A DNA stretch of 64,000 nucleotides, from NCBI GenBank assembly GCA_014529385.2, contig CM043963.1, forward strand, positions 108,540,912-108,604,911, in the 5' to 3' direction. A model generated the notes under the pieces. The model saw nothing but the letters and a program-made list of their open reading frames with translations. It had not been told where the DNA came from and made no database searches. The first letter of the stretch is position 1, and every line of letters starts with the position of its first letter. This document shows positions 48,129-58,690 of the stretch, one piece after another. The position numbers and the translations under genes are program-made. The stretch comes from Adiantum capillus-veneris (lineage: Eukaryota; Streptophyta; Polypodiopsida; Polypodiales; Pteridaceae).

Positions 48129-50000
48129 ATGAAGAAGTTACCAACAACAAGGGCACATCTCTTTAAAGACCCACTCTTCAGAAGCCTGGTTATAAAAGCT
48201 ATAAGAAAGATTTGTAAAGATGTGAATCTGGCAAGCCCTAAGGCCTGGGATATCTTCGCTAAGAATATCCAAAAATCATTCAAGACAGCAGGCCCTAGAA
48301 GGAAGAAACATCACGAGGAGCAATTTAAAGCAACTCGAAGATGAAGTAGAGCTGTTAAACACCAAAAAACAAGAAGGGTTGGCTTCCAAAGCCGAGCACA
48401 AATGGTAGCTTGAAGCAAAATGAAAACTGATTGAATAACAACTCGAGGAGGTGAAGAAGATGAGGATTCTATCCAGAGAAACTTTCCTCCAGTCGGAGGA
48501 GGCTAATCAGTCTCACTTCTTCAGGGCCCTCAAAGTCAAGAGAAATCGGGGCATCATCCAGACGTTCTCCGCAGATGGGGAAGGAAAGGAGATTAAGGAC
48601 CCGGATGAAATGGCTTACATGATGCTTAACCACTTGCAACAAATTATTGGCTAGCCTAAGGCTCGTGCCTCGAAAGTGGATGGAGCCAGAGACGCTCTTC
48701 TGGGAAGTGTCAAAAAAATCGTATCACACTCAGACACCAACATTTTGGAGAAGGCATTCTCCAAGGAGGAATGCTCTCACGCATTGCAAACTTTGAGTAA
48801 AGAGAAGTCTCCTGGATGGAACGGCATGACTACGGAGTTCTTCAAAGAATTATGGAAGGAGCTTAAGTTTTCGATCACGTGAATGGATAACCAAGCCCTA
48901 GTCAATGGAGCTCTCGACTTGAGCGTCAAAAGAGGCCTTATCAAACCGATCCCTAAACAAGTTTGTTGCTCCCAGTTGAAGTATTGGCGCCCTATAACTA
49001 TGATGTCACTGGAATACAAAATAATCACCAAAAATGTTGCTTTCAGGCTCTCGCCTCTTCTTTAAGGTCATCACCCCCCACCAACATGGATTTATAAAAG
49101 GAAGATCTATCTACAACATTGGTAGCAATGGTCGGTATAGAGTATGCATCATTCACTAAGCAAAAGTGTGTATTACTTCAATTGGATTTAGATAAAGCGT
49201 ATGATAGGATCACATGGTCTTTCATCAAAGAGGTCATGAAATCACTCGGTTTTGGAATGAGGATGTGTCGATTGGTTAGCACATTGGGCGTTGGTAGCCA
49301 ATGTGAGCTCTTATTCAATGAGTGGATTGTGGGGGTTTTTGAGATAAAAAGATCAATCGAGAACGACTACCCACTTGCTCCCCTTTTGTTTGCCATTGGA
49401 TCTCATCCCCTAGTGACAATGCTTGAAGATAGTGCTTCAAGAGGAGAGATTCAAGGGTTATCCCTCTCGAATAACGACCAACTATTGGCGAAACTGTTTG
49501 CGGATGATTCACTACTCTTCCTCAAAGATTGTCGTCAAGTGATTAGGAAGGCTCTAGAGATTGTGCAAACGTATGCCATTCCATCAAGGTTGAAGAGCAA
49601 TATTGAAAAATCTAGATTGATATCCCTCTCAGAAGATGACTCGTTCAATCCGGCAATGTGGTATGGGGAGATTGTGTCCAGAGGGAGGGGAGGCCCTCTA
49701 GGGGTGGATATAACCCACAATCAAAGATTCTAATGGGTGTTGGATAAGATTAGGAGCAAGTTGCATAGGTGGGAGTTTGTGCTTGTCCCTTTTGCAAGCA
49801 GATTAAAAGTGATCAATTTGTTTATGTTCCCATATTTAGCATTTACTAGCCCACTGCTTAATATAGCCAAATGCAGGTGAAAGCAGTTCTTAAAGCCGAT
49901 GCAAAGATTCCTATGGAAAAATAACAATAAAGACTTGTTGCCTTGGTAGTGGACAAGCTGGGAGACCATAGCGAGGCCGGTGGGGCAAGGCGGTCTCGGA
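48129..50000 (+). pseudogene. LINE-3 reverse transcriptase domain
   Basis: The linker (THLFKDPLF type) starts at about 48129. RT blocks: KSPGWNGM near 48810, RGLIKPIPKQVCCSQL near 48935, KYWRPIT near 48980, GFIKGRSIY near 49090, LDLDKAYDRITW near 49185, and FADD at 49497-49508. Stops and shifts occur near 48652, 48880, 49065 and 49731. FADD is the usual LINE form, unlike FVDD in LINE-1 and LINE-2. Confidence 0.85.
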
Positions 50001-50689
50001 ATCCTAAACCTTAGTACTCACGTGGAGGCCCAATGCGCCAAGTTTGTGGTTGCAATCATGAAGCAAGATCAAGCCTGGGATGTTATGACAAAGGCCATGA
50101 TAAACAATGCCAAACTGTACTCACAATATGGTTAGTGGAAAGGGCTGGATCTACAAGAAAAGTTGCTTGTCCCTTGGTGGTCTAACTTGAAGCTTGGGGG
50201 CTTAACTGACGAGCTGGCACAAAAGTGCAAAAGGGCATCATAGACCTTGGAATGGGGAGAGGTAACTAGATGCTTTCACAATTCGATGTCTCATTGGTCC
50301 CCTTTGATTTCTAAGGCAAGAAGCGTCCTGTTGAACCCTTCTTGGAGGGAGGTGGCCTGAAAGATGAATAACAAAGGTCTCCTTTGACTAGGTCAGTTTT
50401 GGGACTTCAGTACCAGTGAACTGGAAAGGATCGAACCAACTAGCCTCCCAGTTCAATCTTAATGGGACTGAAAGATTGCTGGTAAATAGAGTCTTAGAAC
50501 GACTCGTCGGTTGCTGCCTACTGACCTACGAGTCTAGGTTTGATTGGAAAGCATGGTGGTGGCCTATATATAGACACTTCAATAAACCACACACCAAGGA
50601 GGTGTACAACATCCTCATGGTCTTGCTAGATTGGTTCTCCCCCTTGAACAAGTAATGGGACAAGCAATGGCCGAAGGCAAGATGGGTGG

Positions 50690-51195
50690 CAATTGTAAAG
50701 AACATCTGGTGCCCACAATGGCCACTTAGGATGAAGGTCTTTGTTTGGAAGGTACTTTGGGAGGGCTTGCTGATTGGGGTGAAGGTACTAGCTAGAGGTA
50801 TTGGTCTAGATAGATGTCTGCAATGTAGAGCTCCAAGCGAGAACCTCCCCCACCTTTTCAAGGATTGTCCGAGGATCTGTGGCCTGGTAGAAAAGATATG
50901 CAAGCGGGTTCAAATGACATGGAAGATTGGGTTATGCAAGAATGATCTTTTCGTGGGTGGGAAGCTGATCATGAGCCAATCGCTTCTAGCCAGTACACAA
51001 ATTGTCAGTTTCTGTTTCTTTAAACACGTCTGGAAGGCCAGGAACTGTCAACTCTTCGAGAACTTCATTGAAATAGCAAGGTTAAAAGAGATCGTTCAAG
51101 AAAGCAAGGAAGCGATTATTGCCATTGGAAAACGGATGAACTTTGAAGAGTGGGACAAGGTTGTGATTGCAGCTATATTAGAACTGCATGGGTAA
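50690..51195 (+). pseudogene. LINE-3 zf-RVT and C-terminus
   Basis: WCPQWPLRMKVFVWKVLWEG, then CLQCRAPSENLPHLFKDCP, is the zf-RVT pattern. It is followed by the conserved tail FFKHVWKARNCQLFE and IVQESKEAI. This block is open for about 169 codons to TAA at 51193-51195. Confidence 0.85.
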
Positions 51196-51355
51196 GAATC
51201 TAGTGTTTTACCTCTACCACAAAGTGCCCCCCCTATTAGCAGATGTACTAATATTTGTTGGAAGACGTCATGGCTCGACACACGAGTATGACTAGTATTT
51301 GTAATTCTTGTGGGTTGCTAATATATTTTACTCACGATTGTGAGTTTCGAAAAAA

Positions 51356-51660
51356 AAGAAGTCAAATGGTCATGGTGGCTTTCTAAAAAAATAAGAAAGT
51401 GATAAATTCATTAGGTTGAGTTTAATTGGAATCAGTGTTTTGGAAAGGATCACCTCAGCTTAGCCTTGAGCCAATTGAAAATCAAGAATAACCGGTTGCA
51501 AACCATGGTAAAGGGAAGAAAAATGGCGAAATATGTGAGACAAAAGTTCAAAAATCTTGCAAATTTATGCTAGTATTTTTTATTCATTTCTTTGTGAGGA
51601 GGAAGTTCAGCGGACGGCCACTTAATAAAAGAGGCTTTCTCAAATATTGACTTGAATTAA
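51356..51660 (+). repeat. Inverted partner of 38990-39297
   Basis: Reverse complement of 38990-39297, starting right after the LINE-3 tail. Shared anchors include ATCACTTTCTTAT, AGCTTAG and CCTCTTTTATTAAG. Confidence 0.8.
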
Positions 51661-52397
51661 TTTATAGACTACAAGAAAAGTCAAGTCATGTGAGGGTGTG
51701 AAATAAAAATGAAGGCATGCTAGCCTATGTTACAACGGGGAGGATAAGATTTATGGAGAGTAAGTTTCAATGAGTGCCTATCTTTGCACCACAATTCAAA
51801 GATGCCTCAAGCATGTGCTCTTTCTCCCTCTATCGATTGTTTTTTTTTTTAAAATTCGGATGGCGTACCCTTGGCAGCTACTAAATGTGGGAGCCTCGCT
51901 GGCAACATGTGTGAAGGGCTAGTTGGGGGCGTACAGTCTGTGTGTGTGTGTGTTGTGTGTGAGAGAGACGTACGAGCTATTGCCTCTCTCTATCTTGATC
52001 TGCAGATAATTGCATTTCCATGTGTGTGTGTGTGAGTGTTGCAAAGCAGCTCCTGCATCCCTCCCCCTCCTTTTCCTATTGGCCCTCGGACATTCAAGCC
52101 ACGCCCTCGCTCGCATGACCCTCGTCTCCTCCCAAGCGCTATGTGCAAAAGATCCCGGAAGGACTCGTCGACCTTTGAATTCATACAGCTTGAAAACCCC
52201 CTTGATTTCTTGCAAAGATTCCATGCTCCCTTCCTTTACACTAAGAATGTGGATTTGAGATTCTCAAGAATCTCTTCCTTTACACTAAGGATGTGGATTT
52301 GAGATTCTCAAGAATCTCTTGCTTAATGAATTTGTTTAAATCACATGGAATTTTTGTATGGAATTTTTGTTGTCTTTTAATATAAGATTATATTATC
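51661..52397. other. Spacer with GT runs, no gene recognised
   Basis: Includes short GT runs (51940-51965, 52021-52035) and a 44-bp tandem pair at 52231-52318. Confidence 0.55.
52231..52318 (+). repeat. 44-bp tandem duplication
   Basis: Two copies of a unit starting TTCCTTTACACTAAG (52231, 52275). Each includes GAGATTCTCAAGAATCTC, itself a palindrome. Confidence 0.92.
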
Positions 52398-52618
52398 CAG
52401 TAGGACCTGCCAATTTTTGAAAGCGATTGTTTTAAGCAGAATCTAGGCAGATCCTCTTATGCCTTGGAGGAGAAAAAAGTGAGGTGAGGCCACATGGAGG
52501 CAAGAGATGGAGGAGAGAGAGAAAGGGGGGAGAGAGAGAGAGACTTGTCATGTGTAGCCCAATGGCCGAGCGACAAAGAGGGATTTTTTCCTACAGTCAT
52601 GAGGCGTGCGAGGTGAGA

Positions 52619-52665
<47 letters not shown>

Positions 52666-52935
52666 CGCAAGGAGGGGCCCGAGCGCTGGACGTGATGGTC
52701 ATAAGGAAAGGTGAGATTTTCTAGGCGCAGCTGCAACCAAGAGCGGGGGATGAGGTGATGCTGGGAGGGCGCCATGCTATACAACAAGGTGGAAATAACA
52801 AGGTCGTCCAATGCGTGCTGATGCACAGGAGAACAACCCACATGGGGAGGACTTTATGGGGTGGAGGAGTGCACAATTTGGGGGTGGGTGGGTGCGAAGA
52901 GCAAGGTGGATGATGGCAAGCCAGGGCACGGTGTG

Positions 52936-52970
<35 letters not shown>
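52398..52970 (+). repeat. Direct repeat 4b
   Basis: Second copy of 40053-40620. CT arrays at 52621-52663 and 52939-52967. It ends in the CT array, as 4a does. Confidence 0.9.
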
Positions 52971-52971
<1 letters not shown>

Positions 52972-52996
52972 GATGCAAGCCAAAAGGAACTCATCA

Positions 52997-53002
<6 letters not shown>

Positions 53003-53028
<26 letters not shown>

Positions 53029-53029
53029 A
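53003..53029. repeat. (GT)n microsatellite
   Basis: About 13 GT units, the counterpart of the CA run near 38905 in the inverted partner. Confidence 0.95.
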
Positions 53030-53084
53030 TCTATAGAATTTACTAAAATTATGCAAGGTGAAGCTTCCCTTTAACATTCTAAAA
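53030..53084 (+). repeat. Inverted partner of 38844-38920
   Basis: Reverse complement with the anchors TAGAATTTACTAAAATTATG and CTTAACATTCTAAAACA-like sequence. Confidence 0.7.
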
Positions 53085-53554
53085 CAATGGCCACAATGTA
53101 TGAAGATATTTATGTGGAAAGTACTTTGGGGGGCCTTGCCTACAAGAGTCAAGATTCAAGTGCGTGGTATCAGACCCGATAGATGTTTAGGGTGCAAATA
53201 GGCTAGCAAAGACCTTGGCCACCTTTTTTCATGGAATGCTCGTCTATTAGAGGCCTCGCATGAAAGCTCTGCAGGATTCAAAGGACGTGGAAAATATGTT
53301 TTTTCAAGAGCAATTTATGCCTTGGTGGCAAAGAGTTTAGAAGTTTAGCATTGTTAATTTATATTCAAATTGTCAGATATTATTTCTTCAATAATATATG
53401 GATAGCCATGAATTGTCGTGTTTTTTATAGCGACCTCTTTGGGACTAGCTTCTTAGAGATTGTACAAGAAAGCAAGGAGATTATATTTGTGGTAGGAAAA
53501 GAGAAAAACTCGGATGACTGGATTAGGGTGACTCTCGCCATCCGTTCGAATTAA
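53085..53554 (+). pseudogene. LINE-4 fragment: zf-RVT and C-terminus
   Basis: 5'-truncated LINE piece starting at the zf-RVT block (MKIFMWKVLWGALPTRVKIQ, RCLGCK, then TAG). The tail FFNNIWIAMNCRVFY and EIVQESKEIIF end at TAA 53552. It has no 3' UTR palindrome, so both ends are incomplete. Confidence 0.82.
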
Positions 53555-54411
53555 ATTCGAATTAGTTTGATTTTATGGAGCTTCTTGTCCTTGCTAAACT
53601 CTTGCCCAGCATTTTTGCACGACTTATGCAATTCAAAATAGTATATAAATGCACTCCTTGTTCCTAATGCTCCTTTATTTCAAGATTTTATGTACTTAAA
53701 TTCAAGTTTTCTAGATAGAGGAATTTATCCTAAGGAACTTTGTGAATTTGATTCTACCATGAATAGTGTTCTTGTGCTTTTTTAGACCTAAAGATATTTC
53801 AAACTCCCCTTGGGTATGGAAGTAGATATCTATGATAAACACCTTGAACACGCATATGCCCATCTAAATATTATTTGTTTTCCTCATACTTCTTTGAGCA
53901 TCTTTGTTTTTGCTAAATTATGGCGTTATTTATTTTGGTCTTTTTTGTGCTCACAAATCTACATTTGTTGTTCAATCGTGCCGTCTTATTTCTTTACTTA
54001 TGCTGAGAAAAGATCATCTGTCAAAAGAATCACAAAAAATATTCGTTCAGTTTTGCAACGTAGTATGTAGATTTTCAATGTTTCTCCTTTTGGAATGTTC
54101 GAGAAGATTAGTAATAAATTCAATAAAAGTGGGAAGTTTAAAATCCCACTTATCATTTAGCTTAGCAACACACTAATTTGTTGCTTAGTTTTCTCCACAG
54201 TGTGATAGAATCTCAGTTCATTGGTTTTATATCACCACCTACTCTAGAATCTCAGTTCATTGGTTTTATATCACCACCTACTCTTGGGCATTGATGACGC
54301 TAGTCAGGATGTCATAGTTGTTGTTGAGGCTATACATGCTTAGCCTTAACTAATAATTCATGTTTGGACAAGTTTTGAACTCTATACTAGTTATATTTTG
54401 CCTCTTCTTAG
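53555..54411. other. Spacer, no gene recognised
   Basis: AT-rich. Frames near 53810-54176 look protein-like but match nothing known to me. Contains a 39-bp tandem pair at 54207-54284. Confidence 0.5.
54207..54284 (+). repeat. 39-bp tandem duplication
   Basis: Two copies starting AGAATCTCAGTTCATTGG (54207, 54246). Confidence 0.93.
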
Positions 54412-54414
54412 TAG

Positions 54415-54692
54415 CACAAGAAGTTTTGGACAAATTCTCACAATAATTCCCACATTGTGGCTTACCTCAACATCATGAGCTTTTGTGAGGGAGGCACTGC
54501 ATACCTAGCTAGGTACGATTGGCAGCATGGGACCGCCGGCCCGGTGGGGGGTTGGTGGTCCCCTACTCCCAATCGTACCTAGCTAGGTATGCGGTGCCTC
54601 TCGAGCAGAAGCTCATGATGTTATGCATTGTATGAAAAACACTAAAAAAGACTCTGCTTTCCTAGACGAGAAAATTTCTAAATCTTCTTGTG
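54415..54692 (+). mobile_element. Foldback CACTA-like MITE, copy 2
   Basis: 278 bp, same ends and hairpin as copy 1. Perfect TSD TAG (54412-54414, 54693-54695). The host flank TATATTTTGCCTCTTCTTAG is partly duplicated at about 54787-54810. Confidence 0.9.
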
Positions 54693-54913
54693 TAGGTACA
54701 TGGTAGTTTCTAATTATCCTTTGGATAATGCAATTATTCCTGTTTGAACAAGTAGATATTGTCAAGTTTTCAACTCTATACTAATTTGGTTATATTTTGC
54801 CTCTTCTTAGTTTCTCATTGTAGTATTTAGATTACATTAGGATTAATATTTTGTCGACTCTTAGTCCGTTTTTTGTAGTGTCAAAATTCTAGGATCAAGT
54901 CTAGTGATGTCTT

Positions 54914-55174
54914 TAAAAAAAAAAAAAAAAAGCAAAACTCACAATTGTGAGTGAATTATATTGAGCAGGCCCAAAAATTACAAGGTCTTGTCATGCTCAT
55001 GTTCAACCATGACGTCATCCAGGGATCATAATTACATCGACTATCAGGGCAACCACCCCTACCAACCCACGCCCTCATCCTAGATACACAAGGTCCATGC
55101 TCTTGCCATTCTGAGATCTTTTATTTATCGATGGCCAAGATTTGCCCCCATCCTAGGCATTCCATCTACTGACT
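54914..55174 (-). mobile_element. 5'-truncated LINE 3' end, inverted
   Basis: Minus-strand copy of the LINE-1 3' end from the GTCAG-TAGATGG point to the palindrome (54937-54952). It is flanked by the exact 16-bp TSD AGTCTAGTGATGTCTT (54898-54913, 55175-55190). In element orientation the tail is a run of about 18 T followed by a few A. Confidence 0.92.
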
Positions 55175-55190
55175 AGTCTAGTGATGTCTT

Positions 55191-55688
55191 ATCCTTGTTT
55201 GAGTAATTGTTTCAAAGTTTTAGTCAGATTTTTTCTTATGCCTTTCTAAAAGCATTTTCAATTGAACAATGGTTTGCTTTTATGTATTTTGTTTTTCATT
55301 ATTAGTTTTCTTCTGTCCCTTGCTTTCATGTTATGGTGATTGTTTAAGCCTCATAAGAACATACCTTCTTGATGTTACGAAGACCGCATATCATTATTAA
55401 AGTTCTAATCTGCACTGTAGGTCTCTCGGGATTCCTACAATGCTAACAATCTTCTTCTTCATCTCTTCCCTTGTCGTAATGTTGATTTATCACTGTAATG
55501 TTCATGTGAAGCTTATTCACGAGATTTGTGTAGGCGGCAAGCAGAAAGGCATTTGATGGAAAAATAAATCAAGAGAATGGGGCAAAGCACCTTGTCTATG
55601 GAGAGGTGAACATGTCTTCTCCTTACTTATGTGAGCTAAAACAAGTAGCAATAATTTTTTCTTATCAATATTTGAAATGGTCCAATGT
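55191..55688. other. Spacer, nothing recognised
   Basis: AT-rich with no TE ends or domains seen. Confidence 0.6.
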
Positions 55689-55691
55689 CTT

Positions 55692-55971
55692 CACAAGAAC
55701 TTTTGGACAAATTCTGACAATAATTCCCACATTGTGACTTTACCTCAACATCATGAGCTTCTGTGAGGGAGGCACCACATACCTAGCTAGGTACGACTGG
55801 GGGCACGGGACCGCCGGCCCGGTGCGGGGGCCGGTGGTCCCCTGCCCCCAATCATACCTAGCTAGGTATGCGGTGCCTCTCGAGCAGAAGCTCATGATGT
55901 TATGCATTGTATGAAAAACACTGAAAAAGACTATGTTTTCCTACATGAGAAAATTTCTAAATCTTCTTGTG
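55692..55971 (+). mobile_element. Foldback CACTA-like MITE, copy 3
   Basis: 280 bp, TSD CTT (55689-55691, 55972-55974). Starts CACAAGAACTTTTGG, with one change in the terminal repeat. Confidence 0.9.
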
Positions 55972-55977
55972 CTTGTG

Positions 55978-56130
55978 TGGGGGCCGGTGGTCCCCTGCCC
56001 CCAATCGTACCTAGCTAGGTATGCGATGCCTCTGGAGCAGAAGCTCATGATGTTATGCATTGTATGAAAAACACTGAAAAAGACTGTTTTCCTGCATGAG
56101 AAAATTTCTAAATCTTCTTGTGCTTGTGTG
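55978..56130 (+). repeat. Duplicated right half of MITE copy 3
   Basis: Repeats the MITE from the central GGGGGCCGGTGG to its right end with a 153-bp period. The short match GTG(C/T)GGGGGCCGG at both joints fits slippage or unequal exchange. Confidence 0.88.
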
Positions 56131-56416
56131 GGGTACTCTAAAGGTCCTGTTTTCATTATATCATTGGACTCATTTTAATATAATCATCATCACGAAGATC
56201 ATATGTGACCATTAAATCAAGCGAAACGAGTTCAAAATAGCATAGTTTAAATTGTGAGTTTTACAATGTTTTTTTTATAAAAAAAAGGAGCTATATGTCT
56301 AGGCATTCTTCATCTTTAATAATAAAGATGAGTGCCATATTATGATTATTTTTAAATAAAATGTATGTGGTTGTATTATGGCAAAACCACATTTAATGCT
56401 CCTTTATAAACTATAG

Positions 56417-56609
56417 CAGATTAGCTTTATAGCTTTGGAGAGTCTTTTGTCCAAGTACGTGCCTTCAGCAAATTTTGAAAGAAAAAATAGAGGGCTAAGT
56501 GATGGCATCACCTTCTATGATCTTGGTTGTGGAGCCGGTCGAGTTGTCTTCTCGGCCTCTCTGCTACATTCCAACATAACAAAAGCATGTGGAGTCGAGA
56601 TTTTGCCAA
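56417..56609 (+). pseudogene. Exon-like fragment of a SAM-dependent methyltransferase
   Basis: Open after TAG at 56414. It encodes LSKYVPSANFERKNRG, then ITFYDLGCGAGRVVFSASLL and KACGVEILPS. DLGCGAG is the class I methyltransferase SAM-binding loop and the Glu in GVE is the usual second ribose contact. The block order resembles DOT1-type methyltransferases, but the assignment is tentative. A donor-like CCAA/GTATGTG follows at 56609/56610. No neighbouring exon was found, so it may be a captured or relic exon rather than a live gene. Confidence 0.45.
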
Positions 56610-56659
56610 GTATGTGTGGCCTTGTTCCTTATCTTGCTTATCTACATGTAAATAAGTAG

Positions 56660-57030
56660 ATTTTCATTTCTCCCTTTCTATAAGATCATAAAAGAGTGGA
56701 GAGTTGTATTAAATGTTGGGGGAAAACTGACATGAAGTTTCCCTTGTCCATGTGTAACATGTGGTTGGATAATTTTTTTTGGTTGTTAACATCATCATAA
56801 AGTTGTTAAACCCATTGACGCCAAAGATTTTCGATAATAAAACTTGCCACCTTTTGTGTGCTTGATTGCAATGCTTGTCTGTTGATGTAGCCTTTTCAAA
56901 TTCACGCCCTTTATTCACCTACTACTATTTGCTCCACTTTTGTTTTTCATTAGATAGAATCTCCCTAAGATCCTTTAACATCTTCAATTAGCATGTCCAT
57001 GCACGTCGCCACTTAAAACCAATATTAATG
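56660..57030. other. Spacer, nothing recognised
   Basis: AT-rich. If the exon at 56417 is real, this would be intron, but no partner exon is visible. Confidence 0.5.
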
Positions 57031-57034
57031 AGTA

Positions 57035-57088
57035 GCACTTGAACTCATCACCTACATAGTATGAAACTCAACGTAAACCACTAGGCCA
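57035..57088 (-). ncRNA. tRNA-like pol III promoter (SINE head candidate)
   Basis: On the minus strand the A box TGGCCTAGTGG (57078-57088) is a near-perfect match to consensus. The B-box-like AGTTCAAGTGC (57035-57045) follows about 43 bases on. It shares GGTTTACG and spacing with 21406-21460. A poly-C run (about 57138-57153) and poly-T lie to the right. No A-tail or TSD confirmed. Confidence 0.4.
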
Positions 57089-57343
57089 TATGCCTACGTT
57101 GGTCCTTGAGCTCCCTTTGAGCCATAAAAAAAAAGGATACATCCCCCCCCCCCCCCCTCCTTTCCCTTTTTTTCCCCCACCCTTCCCTTTTCCTTTCTTC
57201 CCCCTCCCCAAACTAATTAATGCATTTGTGAAAAAGTAGTTTTTGCTGCCTACTTGCTTACTCTCGATTGGAACCCTTTTATGCCCACAATATCACTTGC
57301 TTAATACAGTGTGCACCATAATGATTACATATTAAGCACTTTC

Positions 57344-57348
<5 letters not shown>

Positions 57349-57386
<38 letters not shown>
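57349..57386. repeat. (GA)n microsatellite
   Basis: About 19 GA units. Confidence 0.96.
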
Positions 57387-57387
<1 letters not shown>

Positions 57388-57542
57388 ATTCAATGCAAAA
57401 AGGTAAGTTGTCTTAGCAAATAGGCATACATATATACCATCTCCTCACCTCAGGCCCCAGGGGTATGCCTTGCATGTGGCAGGTTGAGACAAGCTCACTG
57501 GTAGTGAAAGCCTGCTATTCAGTGGTACACCCTGGCTTGTTA

Positions 57543-57790
57543 GGTTATGGTCACGCGAGGCTTAGTTATCGAAAACTGCTGACAAGCGCTCAGAGCAAGA
57601 ACCGGGAGCAACATGTAGAGAGAGGCAGAACCGGACGCATAAGGAGAGAGAAGCAGGGCAGTGAGACAGGCAGTGGAACCGCTTAGTTTTGTAACTATGC
57701 TTGAAAAGGCATAGTTGCAAAACTATGCCGGTGAAAAGCTGCAACTTGTCAGACAGTTTGGGCGCAACTAAGCCTCGCGTGACCATAGCC
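57543..57790 (+). mobile_element. Harbinger/Tourist-like MITE
   Basis: 248 bp. The terminal inverted repeat GGTTATGGTCACGCGAGGCT pairs with the right end with one mismatch in the first 25 bases, and looser pairing continues further in. TSD TTA (57540-57542, 57791-57793), typical of PIF/Harbinger. The middle has a second palindrome around GCATAGTT. No ORF. Confidence 0.85.
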
Positions 57791-58064
57791 TTAGCTACTG
57801 TTGTTTGCTTGTGGGCACGAGTGGAAGGGACAATGATGTTTGTCTTGCTTCGCTTCTTGGCGTTTAATACTCATGTGGCTGCTACTTGGGGTTGTTGTAA
57901 GTTTCTCTATATCTAGTTGTCTATTTTCAATGTAGTCACTAGTGGGCTATTGGCTTCGCTGTGTTTTGTCCTCCTTGTTCTCGATCGATGCCCTGGCTTC
58001 GTTCGAGCAAGGTTGTGTTTGTAATTCTTTTTAGGTTTTCATCTAATCTTTCTTTTTTTGTAAA

Positions 58065-58690
58065 ACTCACAATATTAGCAAAACCGAAAAATACATCGAT
58101 AAGCCATGCTACAAATTGAGCCATGACATCATAAATTGGCTTAAGTGGGAGCCACCCATCAAAGACAAACCAGTCCCTGCATGAGTGCCACAAGAAGTAT
58201 ATCCTCTGCCACCGACGGATATACCCTTCCCAAGCATGAACGACCCCACACCGAAGTAGATAGATGTTGCGGGAGCCACCCTCCAAAAAAGAAGATATCA
58301 TATAGAGGCAAAACGAGGGGAGCCTTGTACTCCATCACCTTGAGTCACCACACACAAAAGGAAATCTTGCCACCAACAAAGAAGCATCCCACTGAACTTC
58401 ACGTTTTTATGGAGAGGCTTGCACCGTCCAAGAGCCTTGGGAAGCCGAACCACCACCGAGGACAAGCAGGCCAAATGAACAGGGGGGCCAAGCCCCAACC
58501 CTTGCGAAGATCCGATGCCACCAGAGTGAAGGGCCTACCATGCACCAATGCGGAGAGAAGACCAGCCGGGCATGGTGCATAGGGTTTAACACCGGATGAG
58601 GGAGGGGTTGCTGCCATACCTCGAAGAAAAAAAGAAACTTATACAATGAGATTGCGCATGGCAGGAGGCAAAGAATGACTAGGCTCCCCA
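58065..58690 (-). mobile_element. Possible LINE 3' region of a second family
   Basis: On the minus strand it ends GTCATGGCTCAATTTG... AATATTGTGAGTTTTAC and an A-run, like a decayed version of the other LINE 3' ends. Upstream sequence has no recognisable ORF2. Limits are uncertain. Confidence 0.4.

Larger units (their letters stand above)
47340..51355 (+). mobile_element. LINE-3: plant L1-type LINE, defective
   Basis: Homology to LINE-1 is visible from about 47347 (GAGTTTGTTCCCCTATCTC). It runs through endonuclease, RT, zf-RVT and a 3' UTR ending in ACTCACGATTGTGAGT (51330-51345) and an A8 tail. It is more diverged from LINE-1 and LINE-2 than those are from each other. ORF1 is not visible, so it is 5'-truncated or its 5' end is too decayed. 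No TSD found. Confidence 0.85.

Noticed and set aside
57035-57088. Functional tRNA gene
   Set aside because: The A box is good, but the sequence does not fold into a full cloverleaf by eye and the B box is weak, so a SINE head is more likely.
58145-58582. 145-codon plus-strand frame
   Set aside because: Overlaps a probable minus-strand LINE 3' region; no recognisable motif.
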